64,000 bases of DNA from Streptomyces roseoviridis (GTDB lineage Bacteria > Actinomycetota > Actinomycetes > Streptomycetales > Streptomycetaceae): positions 4,960,001 through 5,024,000 of the forward strand of contig NZ_BAAAWU010000001.1 in the NCBI RefSeq assembly GCF_039535235.1. Direction: 5' to 3'. The notes under the pieces were generated by a model that was not told the origin of the DNA, did no database searches, and saw nothing but the letters and a program-made list of their open reading frames with translations. How positions within the stretch are numbered: position 1 is the stretch's first letter; the number at the start of each line of letters is the position of its first letter. A program made the translations under genes and the position numbers. This document shows positions 17,085 to 24,931 of this stretch, piece after piece.

Positions 17085-20000
17085 CAGTGGCCCCCCTGGG
17101 TGCGCAGGCTGACGGCCGGGTCGGTGCGGCGCAGCGCGATCGCGGCGACGGTCAGCAGCGGCAGGGCGGCGACGCCGGCGAGCAGCAGCGCCACGTGGGC
17201 GAGGGGCAGCTGGACCAGGACGTCGGGCACGGGCCGGTCGGCCTGGGCGGTGAGCACCACGAGCGGCACGACCGCCCGGGTCAGGACGGTGCCGAGCGCG
17301 ACGCCGACGAGCAGGCCGATGCCGATGAGCAGGCCCTGCTCGGCGGCGATCAGCCGGGCCAGCCGGCGGCGCGGCGCGCCGAGGGCCCGCAGCACCCCGA
17401 ACTCGGCGGACCGCTCGCGCAGCGAACCGGCCGAGCCGACCGCGAAGCCGACGGCGGCGAGCGCGGCCGCCGCCGCGGCGACCGCCATCAGGGCGGAGTG
17501 GGGGCCCGCGCCCAGCGGGTCGCCGAGGAGGTCGGCGGCGGCCTCGTCCCGTACCAGGACCTGCGCGGGGTCGGTGTCGGGGCGGGCGCGCAGCGCGGCG
17601 GCGACCTCGGCGGCCCGCCCGGGTTCGGTGGCCAGCCACCACTCGGTGGGCGTCAGGACCGTGCGGGAGGCGGCGAGGGCCCGGTTGGCGGTGAACAGGT
17701 CGAAGAGGAGCGCGCCGCCGTCCTCGGGCAGGGCGGCGGGTGTCGTCGCGGTCACGGTCCGGGCGCCGGGCCCCGCGGTCGGCAGCTCCCGTACGACGGC
17801 GGTGATCTCCACGTCGAGGGTGACCCCGCCGAGGGTGACGCCGACGGTGTCGCCCTTCTTGGCCCGGGCGGCGCCGGCGAACGCCTCGGTCACGAGCGCC
17901 GGGATCCGCTGCGCCGCGGCGGGGCGCGGGGCGCTCAGCGTCAGCAGGTACGGGTCGGCGCCGGAGCGGCCTGAGCCGCTGCGGCCCGCCTCCGTGGAGC
18001 CGCCGTGGAAGGAGACGGTGAAGGGGGAGCCGGCGGTCGCCGGGCGGCTCACCGGATCGTCCTCGGGCCGGCCGCCGGCGGCGGGCTCCCGGGTGTACGC
18101 GCTGCGCCACGCGCTCAGGGCGCTGCGCAGGTCGAACGGCTGCCCGGGGCCGTCGGCGCCGACGGGGGCGATCCGTTCGACGGTGAGGGTGCGCGGCCCG
18201 CCGCGGCCCTCCTCGGCCCGGCCGCCGATCTCCAGACCGGCCAGCCCGAAGGGACCGGGGGAGCGGCTGCCGTCGCCCGCCCCGGGCAGCGCCACGGTGA
18301 GCCGGTGGGGGCGCCCGTCGGCGGGCAGGCTGCCGAGCCGGCGGCGGTAGGGGGCGCCGAAGGCGTCCTCCAGGAGGGCGGTGACCTCGGTGGCGGGCGT
18401 CCCGGGCGGTGCCGTGTCGCGCAGGTCGACGGTGAGGGCGCGGGTGCCGGCGGGGAGCGGGAGGCCCGCGGGGCGTCCGGCCTTCGGCATGACGGAGGCG
18501 AGGTGCCCGGCGGGCGTGCCGTCGGCGAGGTCGGGGCGGAACCGGATGCCGTCGGCGGCGTTCCGGGTGTCCATGGCGAGGACGGTCGCCTGTCGGCCGG
18601 TGACGTCGGTGGTGGTGCGGTGCACGGGCGCCGCCTGCCGCACCCCGGGCAGGTCCGCGAGCCGTTCGGCGGACTCGCCGGAGCCCGGGGTGAGCAGGCG
18701 GACGTCCGTACCGGTGCGGAAGTCGGCCTGGTCGCGCTGCGAGCGGTCCCAGGAGTCGCTCTGTCCGATCGCCAGCATGCCCATGGCGACGGCGAGGACG
18801 AGCAGCAGCACCGGGCCCGCGCCGCGCAGCGGGCGGCGGCTGAACTGCCAGCCGGCCAGCGCCGCCGACAGTCCCCGGCCGCCGGCCGCTCGCCGCTCCG
18901 CCAGCCGGGCGGCGGGCGGCAGCAGACGCAGCGTCAGGACGGTGCCGGCGAGCAGGGCCAGGGCGGGCGCGGCCACGAGGAGCGGGTCGATGCCGAGGTC
19001 GCCCGAGCGGTCGCCGGCGAGCGCGCCGCCACTCTCGCCGGTCTGCCGGTCGAGCTGCCAGTAGGCGACGCCGGCGACGAGGAGCAGGGCCACGTCGGCG
19101 CCGGCCCGTACGGGCGCGGGCAGGGCGGCGGAGCGGCCCCGGCGCAGCGTGACGACACCGCCGTCCCCGGCGGCGAACGCGGGGGCGACGACGGCGGCGG
19201 CGCAGCACAGGGCGACCGCGGCGGCGACCAGCCAGACGGTGAGCGGGGGAGCGGTGTCGAGCCGGCCGAGCGCGCCGAGCGCCGACCGGTCGGCGAAGAG
19301 CCGGGTGAGCGGGCTGGCGAGCAGCGGGGCGACGACGGCGGCGGGCAGGGCCAGGAGCAGGGCCTCGACGGTGGCCAGTGCGGCGATCCGGCGGCGGGAG
19401 GCGCCGCGGGCGCGCAGGAGTTCGGTCTCGCCGGAGCGTTCGGAGCTCAGCAGCCGGGCGACGAGCAGCAGGGCGTAGGCGGCGAGCAGCACCAGCTGCA
19501 CGGCCACGATGGAGAGGGTGGAGCGGGAGACGAGCAGGGCCCGGTCGGTCTGTTCCAGGACGGTGGGCAGGGAGGTCCGGGCGGTGACGGTGGCACCGAA
19601 GCGGGCCGTGTCGGCGGCGATCGCCTGGGGCCCCTCGGTGGCGGCGGTGCGCAGGGCGTCCATCCGGCCGGTGGTGACGCCGGTGAAGTCGGCGGTGCCG
19701 AGCCAGGCGGTGTCGCCGGTGGTGAACCGGCCCGAGCCGAGGACGGCGGGGTCGGCGAGCAGCGGGCCGTAGGTGGTGAACACGACGGTCTTCACGCCGC
19801 GCCCGCCGACCAGGTCGAGCTGCCAGTACGGGTCGGCGGTGTCGAGCGGGCGGTAGACGCCGGTGACCCGGGCCCTGACCGTCTTTCCGCCGAGCCGGTC
19901 GCTGAGGTCGAGGACCGTGCCCGGGGTGATCCGGAGCCTCTTGGCGGCCTCTTCGGGCAGGGCGGTCTCGACCGGGTCGCGCGGGCCGGTCGCCTTCGGC

Positions 20001-20410
20001 CAGGAGCCCGAGGCCAGGGCGATCCGCGAGCGGTCGAGGGCGGCGAAGTGGGTGAGGTCCGGCTCGCTCCCGGGGGCGTCGGCGGGCCCGGGACCGCCGG
20101 GCAGCGCGTACGTGCCGGAGCGCTCCAGCTTCCGCAGGGTGACGGGCAGGCCGTCGAAGGTGCGCCGGGCACCCTCGCGGACGGCGGCGTCGGCGCTCGC
20201 CCGCTGGGCGGCCGGGACCTGGCTGGTGACGACGAGGGCGGCGGCGGGGGCGGAGCGGCCGCGCAGGGTGCCCTGGAGGGCGGCGTCGCCGATGGAGCCG
20301 GAGAAGGCGGCGAGGGTGGCGAGGACCGCGGTGGTCAGGAGGACGGAGAGCAGGGCGGCGGACAGGAGGAGGCGGTGCGCCCTGACCCGCAGGAGTACAA
20401 AGCCCGTCAC
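17084..20410 (-). CDS. FtsX/MacB-type ABC transporter permease, first in operon
   Basis: A 1108-residue permease, larger than its partner but of the same class. It has an N-terminal helix (RLLLSAALLSVLLTTAVLAT), a first large outer domain, an FtsX-like helix bundle around 300-460, a second outer domain and a last bundle ending near the C-terminus (LPLAHVALLLAGVAALPLLT). With the second permease and the ATPase it forms a three-gene coupled operon (two ATGA overlaps), so the transporter is probably a heterodimer of the two permeases plus two ATPase copies. I placed the start at GTG 20410 because GGGGGG lies 5-6 bases before it; an ATG 21 bases upstream is also open. Two palindromes lie 25-46 bases upstream. 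Confidence 0.85.
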   Translation of the reverse strand: MTGFVLLRVRAHRLLLSAALLSVLLTTAVLATLAAFSGSIGDAALQGTLRGRSAPAAALVVTSQVPAAQRASADAAVREGARRTFDGLPVTLRKLERSGTYALPGGPGPADAPGSEPDLTHFAALDRSRIALASGSWPKATGPRDPVETALPEEAAKRLRITPGTVLDLSDRLGGKTVRARVTGVYRPLDTADPYWQLDLVGGRGVKTVVFTTYGPLLADPAVLGSGRFTTGDTAWLGTADFTGVTTGRMDALRTAATEGPQAIAADTARFGATVTARTSLPTVLEQTDRALLVSRSTLSIVAVQLVLLAAYALLLVARLLSSERSGETELLRARGASRRRIAALATVEALLLALPAAVVAPLLASPLTRLFADRSALGALGRLDTAPPLTVWLVAAAVALCCAAAVVAPAFAAGDGGVVTLRRGRSAALPAPVRAGADVALLLVAGVAYWQLDRQTGESGGALAGDRSGDLGIDPLLVAAPALALLAGTVLTLRLLPPAARLAERRAAGGRGLSAALAGWQFSRRPLRGAGPVLLLVLAVAMGMLAIGQSDSWDRSQRDQADFRTGTDVRLLTPGSGESAERLADLPGVRQAAPVHRTTTDVTGRQATVLAMDTRNAADGIRFRPDLADGTPAGHLASVMPKAGRPAGLPLPAGTRALTVDLRDTAPPGTPATEVTALLEDAFGAPYRRRLGSLPADGRPHRLTVALPGAGDGSRSPGPFGLAGLEIGGRAEEGRGGPRTLTVERIAPVGADGPGQPFDLRSALSAWRSAYTREPAAGGRPEDDPVSRPATAGSPFTVSFHGGSTEAGRSGSGRSGADPYLLTLSAPRPAAAQRIPALVTEAFAGAARAKKGDTVGVTLGGVTLDVEITAVVRELPTAGPGARTVTATTPAALPEDGGALLFDLFTANRALAASRTVLTPTEWWLATEPGRAAEVAAALRARPDTDPAQVLVRDEAAADLLGDPLGAGPHSALMAVAAAAAALAAVGFAVGSAGSLRERSAEFGVLRALGAPRRRLARLIAAEQGLLIGIGLLVGVALGTVLTRAVVPLVVLTAQADRPVPDVLVQLPLAHVALLLAGVAALPLLTVAAIALRRTDPAVSLRTQGGH

Positions 20411-20434
20411 CCGTTTCCCCCCTGAGAACACCGT

Positions 20435-20456
20435 GATCGTTCACGATCGAACGTTC
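20435..20456. promoter_or_regulatory. Candidate operator of the ABC permease operon
   Basis: Two adjacent palindromes lie just upstream of the first permease start. GATCGT-TC-ACGATC spans 20435-20448 and GAACGTTC spans 20449-20456. The stretch is AT-rich compared with its surroundings. A TetR- or GntR-like repressor is a reasonable guess, but no regulator gene is adjacent. Confidence 0.45.
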
Positions 20457-20572
20457 AGAGGATGGTTTCAGAGGGCATCGGGTCTGGAAACCGCTTTCGG
20501 ATCGACCTTGATGCGATCGTGACCGTTAATCGGCGTCCCCTCACCGGAATGTGTTCGTCCGGGAGCGGGTGG

Positions 20573-20977
20573 TCAGTCCGCCGTGTTGATCATCGAGGCG
20601 GCGGCATAGGTCATGTAGTGCCAGAGCTGCTGCTCGTGCTCCGGCGCGAGCTCCAGCTCGTCCACCGCGGCCCGCATGTGCCGCAGCCACGCGTCGTGGG
20701 CCGCGCGGTCGACCGTGAACGGAGCGTGCCGCATCCGCAGCCGGGGGTGGCCGCGGTGGTCGCTGTAGGTGCGCGGTCCGCCCCAGTACTGCATGAGGAA
20801 GAGCACGAGCCGCTCCTCGGCCGGACCCAGGTCCTCCTCCGGGTACATCGGCCGCAGCAGCGGGTCCTCGGCGACTCCCTGGTAGAAGCGGCGGACCAGG
20901 CGACGGAAGGTCTCCTCGCCACCCACCTGCTCGTAGAAGGTCTGCTCCTGAAGCGTGCCGCGCGGAATCTCGTTCAC
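20573..20977 (-). CDS. glbO: Group II truncated haemoglobin (GlbO-like)
   Basis: A 134-residue globin of the 2-over-2 type. It begins with TFYEQVGGEETFRRLVRRFY (helices A and B). The E-F stretch has the conserved group II sequence LFLMQYWGGPRTYSDHRGHP, and RLRMRHAPFTVDRAAHD carries the proximal histidine. The Trp in WLRHM supplies the conserved aromatic ligand-pocket residue of this group. These proteins bind O2 and are linked to oxygen or nitric oxide handling in actinobacteria. It starts with GTG and is transcribed away from the methyltransferase gene across a 202-base region that contains a minisatellite. Confidence 0.92.
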   Translation of the reverse strand: MNEIPRGTLQEQTFYEQVGGEETFRRLVRRFYQGVAEDPLLRPMYPEEDLGPAEERLVLFLMQYWGGPRTYSDHRGHPRLRMRHAPFTVDRAAHDAWLRHMRAAVDELELAPEHEQQLWHYMTYAAASMINTAD

Positions 20978-21054
20978 CGTTCCATCGTCTCAGATGCCCC
21001 GGCCGAGGACCGGAGGTCTAGGACCCCTGACCGTGAAGCGACCGCCGGGCCACC

Positions 21055-21134
21055 GCGACGGCCACCGGAAGGGACCGCCACCAGGAGGGACTGCCACCGG
21101 GAGGGACCGCCACCAGGAGCGACCGCCGACCGGA
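21055..21134 (+). repeat. 16-bp minisatellite in a divergent promoter region
   Basis: Five units of a 16-base repeat, consensus GGGACCGCCACCAGGA, run without a gap at 21055-21070, 21071-21086, 21087-21102, 21103-21118 and 21119-21134. Units 2 and 4 are identical and unit 3 differs from them at two bases. A more degenerate unit precedes the array. The period is not a multiple of three, which argues against the open frame running through it being translated. Confidence 0.88.
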
Positions 21135-21179
21135 CCCGAGCGGTGGCCGGAGGACGGCGGTCCGCAGCACAGTGGACCC

Positions 21180-22157
21180 ATGGGCCCACCGCACGACGCG
21201 TTCGCCGAGGAGGGCGCGCGGGCGCGGCGGGCGCTGGTGCGCGCGATCGAGGCGTACGGCGCCCTCGGCGACCCCGCCTGGAAGGCCGCCTTCGCCCACG
21301 TGCCGCGCCACCTCTTCGTCCCCTCCTACTACGTCGCCGGACCCGGCGGCTACGAACGGCTCTGGTCCGGCGACCCCGACCCGGCCCGCCGCGCCCGCTG
21401 GCTGAGCGGGGCCTACCGGGACACCGCCCTCGCCACCCGGGTCCGGGACGGCGAGCTGATCTCCTCCGCCAGTCAGCCCTCCCTGATGGCCCGGATGTTC
21501 CAGGCCCTCGACGTCCGCGACGGCCACGACGTCCTGGAGATCGGCGCCGGCACCGGATACGGCGCCGCCCTGCTCTGCCACCGCCTCGGCGACGACCACG
21601 TCACCACCGTCGACCTGGACGAGGAGATCGCCGAGTCCGCCCGCGCCCATCTCGCCGCCGCCGGCCACCGGCCCGCCGTGGTCACCGGAGACGGCGCCCG
21701 GGGCTGCCCCGAGCGCGCCCCGTACGACCGGATCGTGGCGACCTGCGCGGTGGGCTCCGTCCCGTACTCCTGGCTCGGCCAGTGCCGGCCCGGCGCCCGG
21801 GTCCTCACCCCGCTGTCCACCGGGCTGCTCCTGCTCGGCGTCCGCGACCCCGGCCACGCGGAGGGGCGGTTCCTGGCCACCTCCGCCTACTTCGTCGCCC
21901 TGCGCGGCGGCGGCGCCCGCCCGGCCCCGCCCCGGCGCACGTCCGGGCTGCCGCGGCGGGTGGGCGAGGACGAGGGGTTCGCGTTCCTGACCGGCCTGGC
22001 CGGGGAGGCCCTGGACACGCGCGAAGCGCTCGCGCTCTGGCAGCACGAGGGGCGGCCGGAGCGCGAGCGCTTCGGGGTGACGGTGAGCGGCGGCCGGCAG
22101 TGGGCCTGGCTGGACGACCCCGCGGGGCCGTACGCCTGGCCCCTGCCGGAGCCCTGA
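21180..22157 (+). CDS. Protein-L-isoaspartate O-methyltransferase-like protein
   Basis: A 325-residue SAM-dependent methyltransferase of the PCMT type, as found in actinobacteria. HVPRHLFVPSYYV (about 39-51) and ISSASQPSLMARMFQAL (about 98-114) form the substrate-side motifs. VLEIGAGTGYGAALL is SAM motif I near residue 120, followed by TTVDLDEEIAESARAHL (motif II region) and YDRIVATCAV (motif III). The C-terminal ~100 residues are an extra domain ending with RQWAWLDDPAGPYAWPLP. The classical role is repair of isoaspartate, but family members with this extension also modify peptide natural products. I placed the start at ATG 21180 because the frame upstream runs through the minisatellite. Confidence 0.82.
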   Translation: MGPPHDAFAEEGARARRALVRAIEAYGALGDPAWKAAFAHVPRHLFVPSYYVAGPGGYERLWSGDPDPARRARWLSGAYRDTALATRVRDGELISSASQPSLMARMFQALDVRDGHDVLEIGAGTGYGAALLCHRLGDDHVTTVDLDEEIAESARAHLAAAGHRPAVVTGDGARGCPERAPYDRIVATCAVGSVPYSWLGQCRPGARVLTPLSTGLLLLGVRDPGHAEGRFLATSAYFVALRGGGARPAPPRRTSGLPRRVGEDEGFAFLTGLAGEALDTREALALWQHEGRPERERFGVTVSGGRQWAWLDDPAGPYAWPLPEP

Positions 22158-22170
22158 TGCCGTCGCGGAG

Positions 22171-23472
22171 TCAGCCGCGCCGGACGGTGATCGTCGTCCA
22201 GGCGCCGACATGCACCCGGTCGCCGTCCCGCAGCTGGACCGGGACGTAGGGCTGGATCGGGTCGGGCGAGCCGTTGATCGTGGTGCCGTTGGTGGAGTTC
22301 TGGTCCACCACCGCCCACGAACCGTCCGGCTGCTGCACCAGCACGGCGTGCTGGTGCGAGACGCCCGGGTCCTCCGGCGGCACCGACAGGTCGATGTCGG
22401 GCGACTCGCCGGTGGAGTGGCGACGGCGGCCGATGCTGACCTGGCTGCCCTGGAGCGGCACGTGCTGCTCGGGGGAGTACGCGGGCAGGTTGAGCCCCGA
22501 CGCCTCCGGGCCGCTGCGCTGCATCATCGCCATGAAGTAGTCGCGGTCCGGACCGATCACCGCGGTCCAGCTCGCCTGCGGCCGCGGCTGCTCCTGGAAC
22601 TGCTGCGGCGGGCCGGGCTGCGACGGACCGGGCTGCGGCGGGCCCTGCGGGGCCGGAGCCGGGCCGGGGCCGTGCGGGCCCTGCGGGCTCGGCGGGGCGC
22701 CGGGGTGCCGGCCGTCCGGGCCGGGGGCCGGAGCCTGGGGCGGCGGCTGCGGCGCCGAGGGCGGCGGCAGCATCCAGTCGTCGTCCGCGCGCGGCTGCGG
22801 CGGTGCGGGCTGCGGCGGTGCCTGGTGGAAGCCCTGCGGAGCCGGGGGCGGCGGCTGGTGGGCCGGGGGTGCCTGGTGGCCGGGAGGGGCCTGGTGGCCG
22901 GGCTGCCCCTGCGGCGGGGCCATCGGCGGGCGCTGCGGCGGACCCTGGTGGTGGGTCGCGTCGGCACCCAGCGGCTCGGCCGGGCGGTTCACCTGCGAGG
23001 GCCGCGAGCCCTGGTACTCGTACGGGTCGGGCTGCTGCGGCGGCGCGGGTCGCGGCGGCGACTGGAAGCCCGGCGGCAGGTTCAGGCCGGGCGGCGGGCC
23101 CTGCGGCGCCCCGCCCGGACCCGGCTGCGCGTGCGGGGGTGCGATCGGCGTGTACGAGGTCGCCGTGTTCGTGAGGAAGTTCCAGCGGCACTCCTCGCAG
23201 AACGGCGCCATGTGCTCGCGCGGGGTGCGGCACTGGGGGCACAGCTCGGCCTGCGCGGTCGCGTTGGGGTCGTAGCCCCCGGGGGCGGGAGCGCCCGGCG
23301 GCGGCGCCGGGGCGCCGGGGCCACCGGGGCCGGGGTAGCCGTACGCGGGCGGCGGCGGGGGAGGCGGCGGCACGGCACCCGTCGGCGCACCCGCCCCGGC
23401 CGCCATGCGGTGGCCGCAGACCTCGCACCAGTCGTCGGAGACCGACTGGTGTCCGTTCGGGCAGGTCGGCAT
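22171..23472 (-). CDS. Zinc-ribbon and FHA-domain protein, last gene of the PknG cluster
   Basis: A 433-residue reader-type protein. The N-terminus has a zinc ribbon (PTCPNGHQSVSDDWCEVCGH), and a second CPQC...CEEC pair lies near residues 71-91. A long Pro/Gly/Gln-rich disordered linker follows to about 310. The C-terminal ~90 residues are a forkhead-associated domain: VSIGRRRHSTGE, then PGVSHQHAVLVQ and DQNSTNGTTINGSPD, the Arg/Ser/His and Asn/Gly positions that bind phosphothreonine. It probably recognises a phosphorylated partner made by the kinase in the same operon, as GarA/OdhI-type FHA proteins do in mycobacteria and corynebacteria. The start at ATG 23472 puts the first Cys pair at residues 3 and 15. 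The FHA domain itself is well supported; the partner is inferred. Confidence 0.88.
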   Translation of the reverse strand: MPTCPNGHQSVSDDWCEVCGHRMAAGAGAPTGAVPPPPPPPPAYGYPGPGGPGAPAPPPGAPAPGGYDPNATAQAELCPQCRTPREHMAPFCEECRWNFLTNTATSYTPIAPPHAQPGPGGAPQGPPPGLNLPPGFQSPPRPAPPQQPDPYEYQGSRPSQVNRPAEPLGADATHHQGPPQRPPMAPPQGQPGHQAPPGHQAPPAHQPPPPAPQGFHQAPPQPAPPQPRADDDWMLPPPSAPQPPPQAPAPGPDGRHPGAPPSPQGPHGPGPAPAPQGPPQPGPSQPGPPQQFQEQPRPQASWTAVIGPDRDYFMAMMQRSGPEASGLNLPAYSPEQHVPLQGSQVSIGRRRHSTGESPDIDLSVPPEDPGVSHQHAVLVQQPDGSWAVVDQNSTNGTTINGSPDPIQPYVPVQLRDGDRVHVGAWTTITVRRG

Positions 23473-23522
23473 GTCGGTGCTTCCCCCTCTCGTCACGTCA
23501 TCACGCGCTGCTTCTTCGCGGC

Positions 23523-24848
23523 TTACTTCTTCACGCGAACGGTCTTGGTGGAGCGGGTCTCGAGAGTCATCTCGTCCGCTTCCGCGACCTTCGCCTTCAA
23601 CCGCACAGTACCCGTCGCGGCATCGACCACGTCCACCACCTTCGAAAGGAGTTTCGCGGTATCGGCGTTGCCGGAGGCCGCGGCCAGCTGCACCGCGCGC
23701 CCGAGTTTGGCCGTCGCGCCGTCGAAATCACCCGATTTGCGGGCATCGAGGCCCTGCTGGATGACGTCGGCGAGCTCGGCCTGCCCCGTGTAGTGCGCGA
23801 CCTGCGGGTTGATGGAGGTCGACATCGCCATGTCGTCGGTCCACACCGCCCGCACCAGCCCCTGCGACAGGGTCGTCGGCGTGCCGCCCGCCGGGTCGGG
23901 GACGATCAGCGAGACCCGGGCGGCCAGCATCTCCTGCCCGACCGCGGCCTGCGGGACCCGGACCGACACGTGGTAGTCGCGGGACTCGTCGCCCCACGAA
24001 CCGGTCGGGTAGTCCCCGGCGCGCGGGCCCGCCTCGGTGCGCCGGCCCGTCAGGTCCTCGACCGTGGGGGCGACCTGCTTCACGAAGGCGATCTCCACGC
24101 CGACCGGGGTCCACAGGCGCAGCGCGACGTCCGCGACCTCCTTGCCCATGGCCTTCTCCATCATCGAGGTGAAGTCCTCGGCGAGACCGGCCGGATCGGC
24201 GACGATGTCGGCCGTGCCGAGCAGTGCCGAGGCGATGCCCCGGACCTCCTCGACGTCCCAGTCGGTACCCACCCCGCGCGCGTCGCAGGTGAAGCGGCCG
24301 GAGCAGTGGTCCAGGGCGGCCCGCAGCGCCTCGGGGGTCTCGTGCTCGTTGCGGCCGTCGGTGAGCAGGATGCCGTGCCGGATGCGGGCGTCGGCGGAGG
24401 ACAGCAGCCGGTCGGCCAGGCGCAGCCAGGTCCCGATGGCGGTGCCGCCGTCCGCGCTCAGGCGGCGCAGCGCGGTCTTGGCCTCGGCACGGGTGCGCGC
24501 GTCGGCGACGGCGAGGCGGCCGTTGCCGGGGTAGACCTCCTTCGCCACGTGGGTGCCGGCCACGACCGCGAAGGAGGTGCCGTCGTGCAGCGTGTCGATG
24601 GCGGCGGCGGCCGCCTCGCGCGCCCCGCGCATCTTGGACGAGGGGTACTCCATCGACCCGGAGCAGTCGAGCATCAGGACCACCGCGGCGGAGCCGGCGG
24701 CGGCCGGCAGGGCCGCACCGGCGGTGCCGCCGCCGCTGGAGGTCACGGTGACGATCGCGTTGACGTCCCGACCGCCCTCCGGCAGGTACTCGTTCTGGTA
24801 CACGTCCACAGAGAACTGCGGCCCGGTCGGCTTGGCGAAGTTGGCCAT
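23523..24848 (-). CDS. von Willebrand factor type A domain protein
   Basis: A 441-residue cytoplasmic protein with a VWA domain at about 45-240. The metal-ion-dependent adhesion site is complete: DCSGSMEY (DxSxS) near residue 57, the Thr in DGGTAIGTW and the Asp in LLTDGRNE. A beta-rich C-terminal part and a helical tail (SGDFDGATAKLGRAVQLAAA) follow, the latter like a small TPR-type repeat. Bacterial VWA proteins of this class often occur with PP2C phosphatases and FHA proteins and bring partners together. Here it lies between the two (50 bases from the FHA gene, 83 from the phosphatase gene), so a scaffolding role is likely. I chose ATG 24848 because the sequence upstream loses homology-like character. 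Confidence 0.88.
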   Translation of the reverse strand: MANFAKPTGPQFSVDVYQNEYLPEGGRDVNAIVTVTSSGGGTAGAALPAAAGSAAVVLMLDCSGSMEYPSSKMRGAREAAAAAIDTLHDGTSFAVVAGTHVAKEVYPGNGRLAVADARTRAEAKTALRRLSADGGTAIGTWLRLADRLLSSADARIRHGILLTDGRNEHETPEALRAALDHCSGRFTCDARGVGTDWDVEEVRGIASALLGTADIVADPAGLAEDFTSMMEKAMGKEVADVALRLWTPVGVEIAFVKQVAPTVEDLTGRRTEAGPRAGDYPTGSWGDESRDYHVSVRVPQAAVGQEMLAARVSLIVPDPAGGTPTTLSQGLVRAVWTDDMAMSTSINPQVAHYTGQAELADVIQQGLDARKSGDFDGATAKLGRAVQLAAASGNADTAKLLSKVVDVVDAATGTVRLKAKVAEADEMTLETRSTKTVRVKK

Positions 24849-24931
24849 GGGTGATTCGGCTCCTCGGCTCACGAGGGAGGGAAGGGAAGTCGGGGGCGGG
24901 GGACCGTCCGTGGGCGGCGGCGGAGCGCGGG

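Noticed and set aside
14928..18350. A 1140-codon plus-strand frame over the permease genes, and similar long frames at 18005-20425 and 43250-46171
   Set aside because: They are complements of genes with clear domains and show no motif of their own.
17085..20444. Extension of the second permease into a 2066-residue product
   Set aside because: The upstream part is an Arg/Pro-rich out-of-frame reading of the first permease; the ATGA overlap at 17084 marks the true start.
20955..21179. N-terminal extension of the methyltransferase through the minisatellite
   Set aside because: The repeat period is 16 bases and the translation is unlike the family; ATG 21180 fits better.
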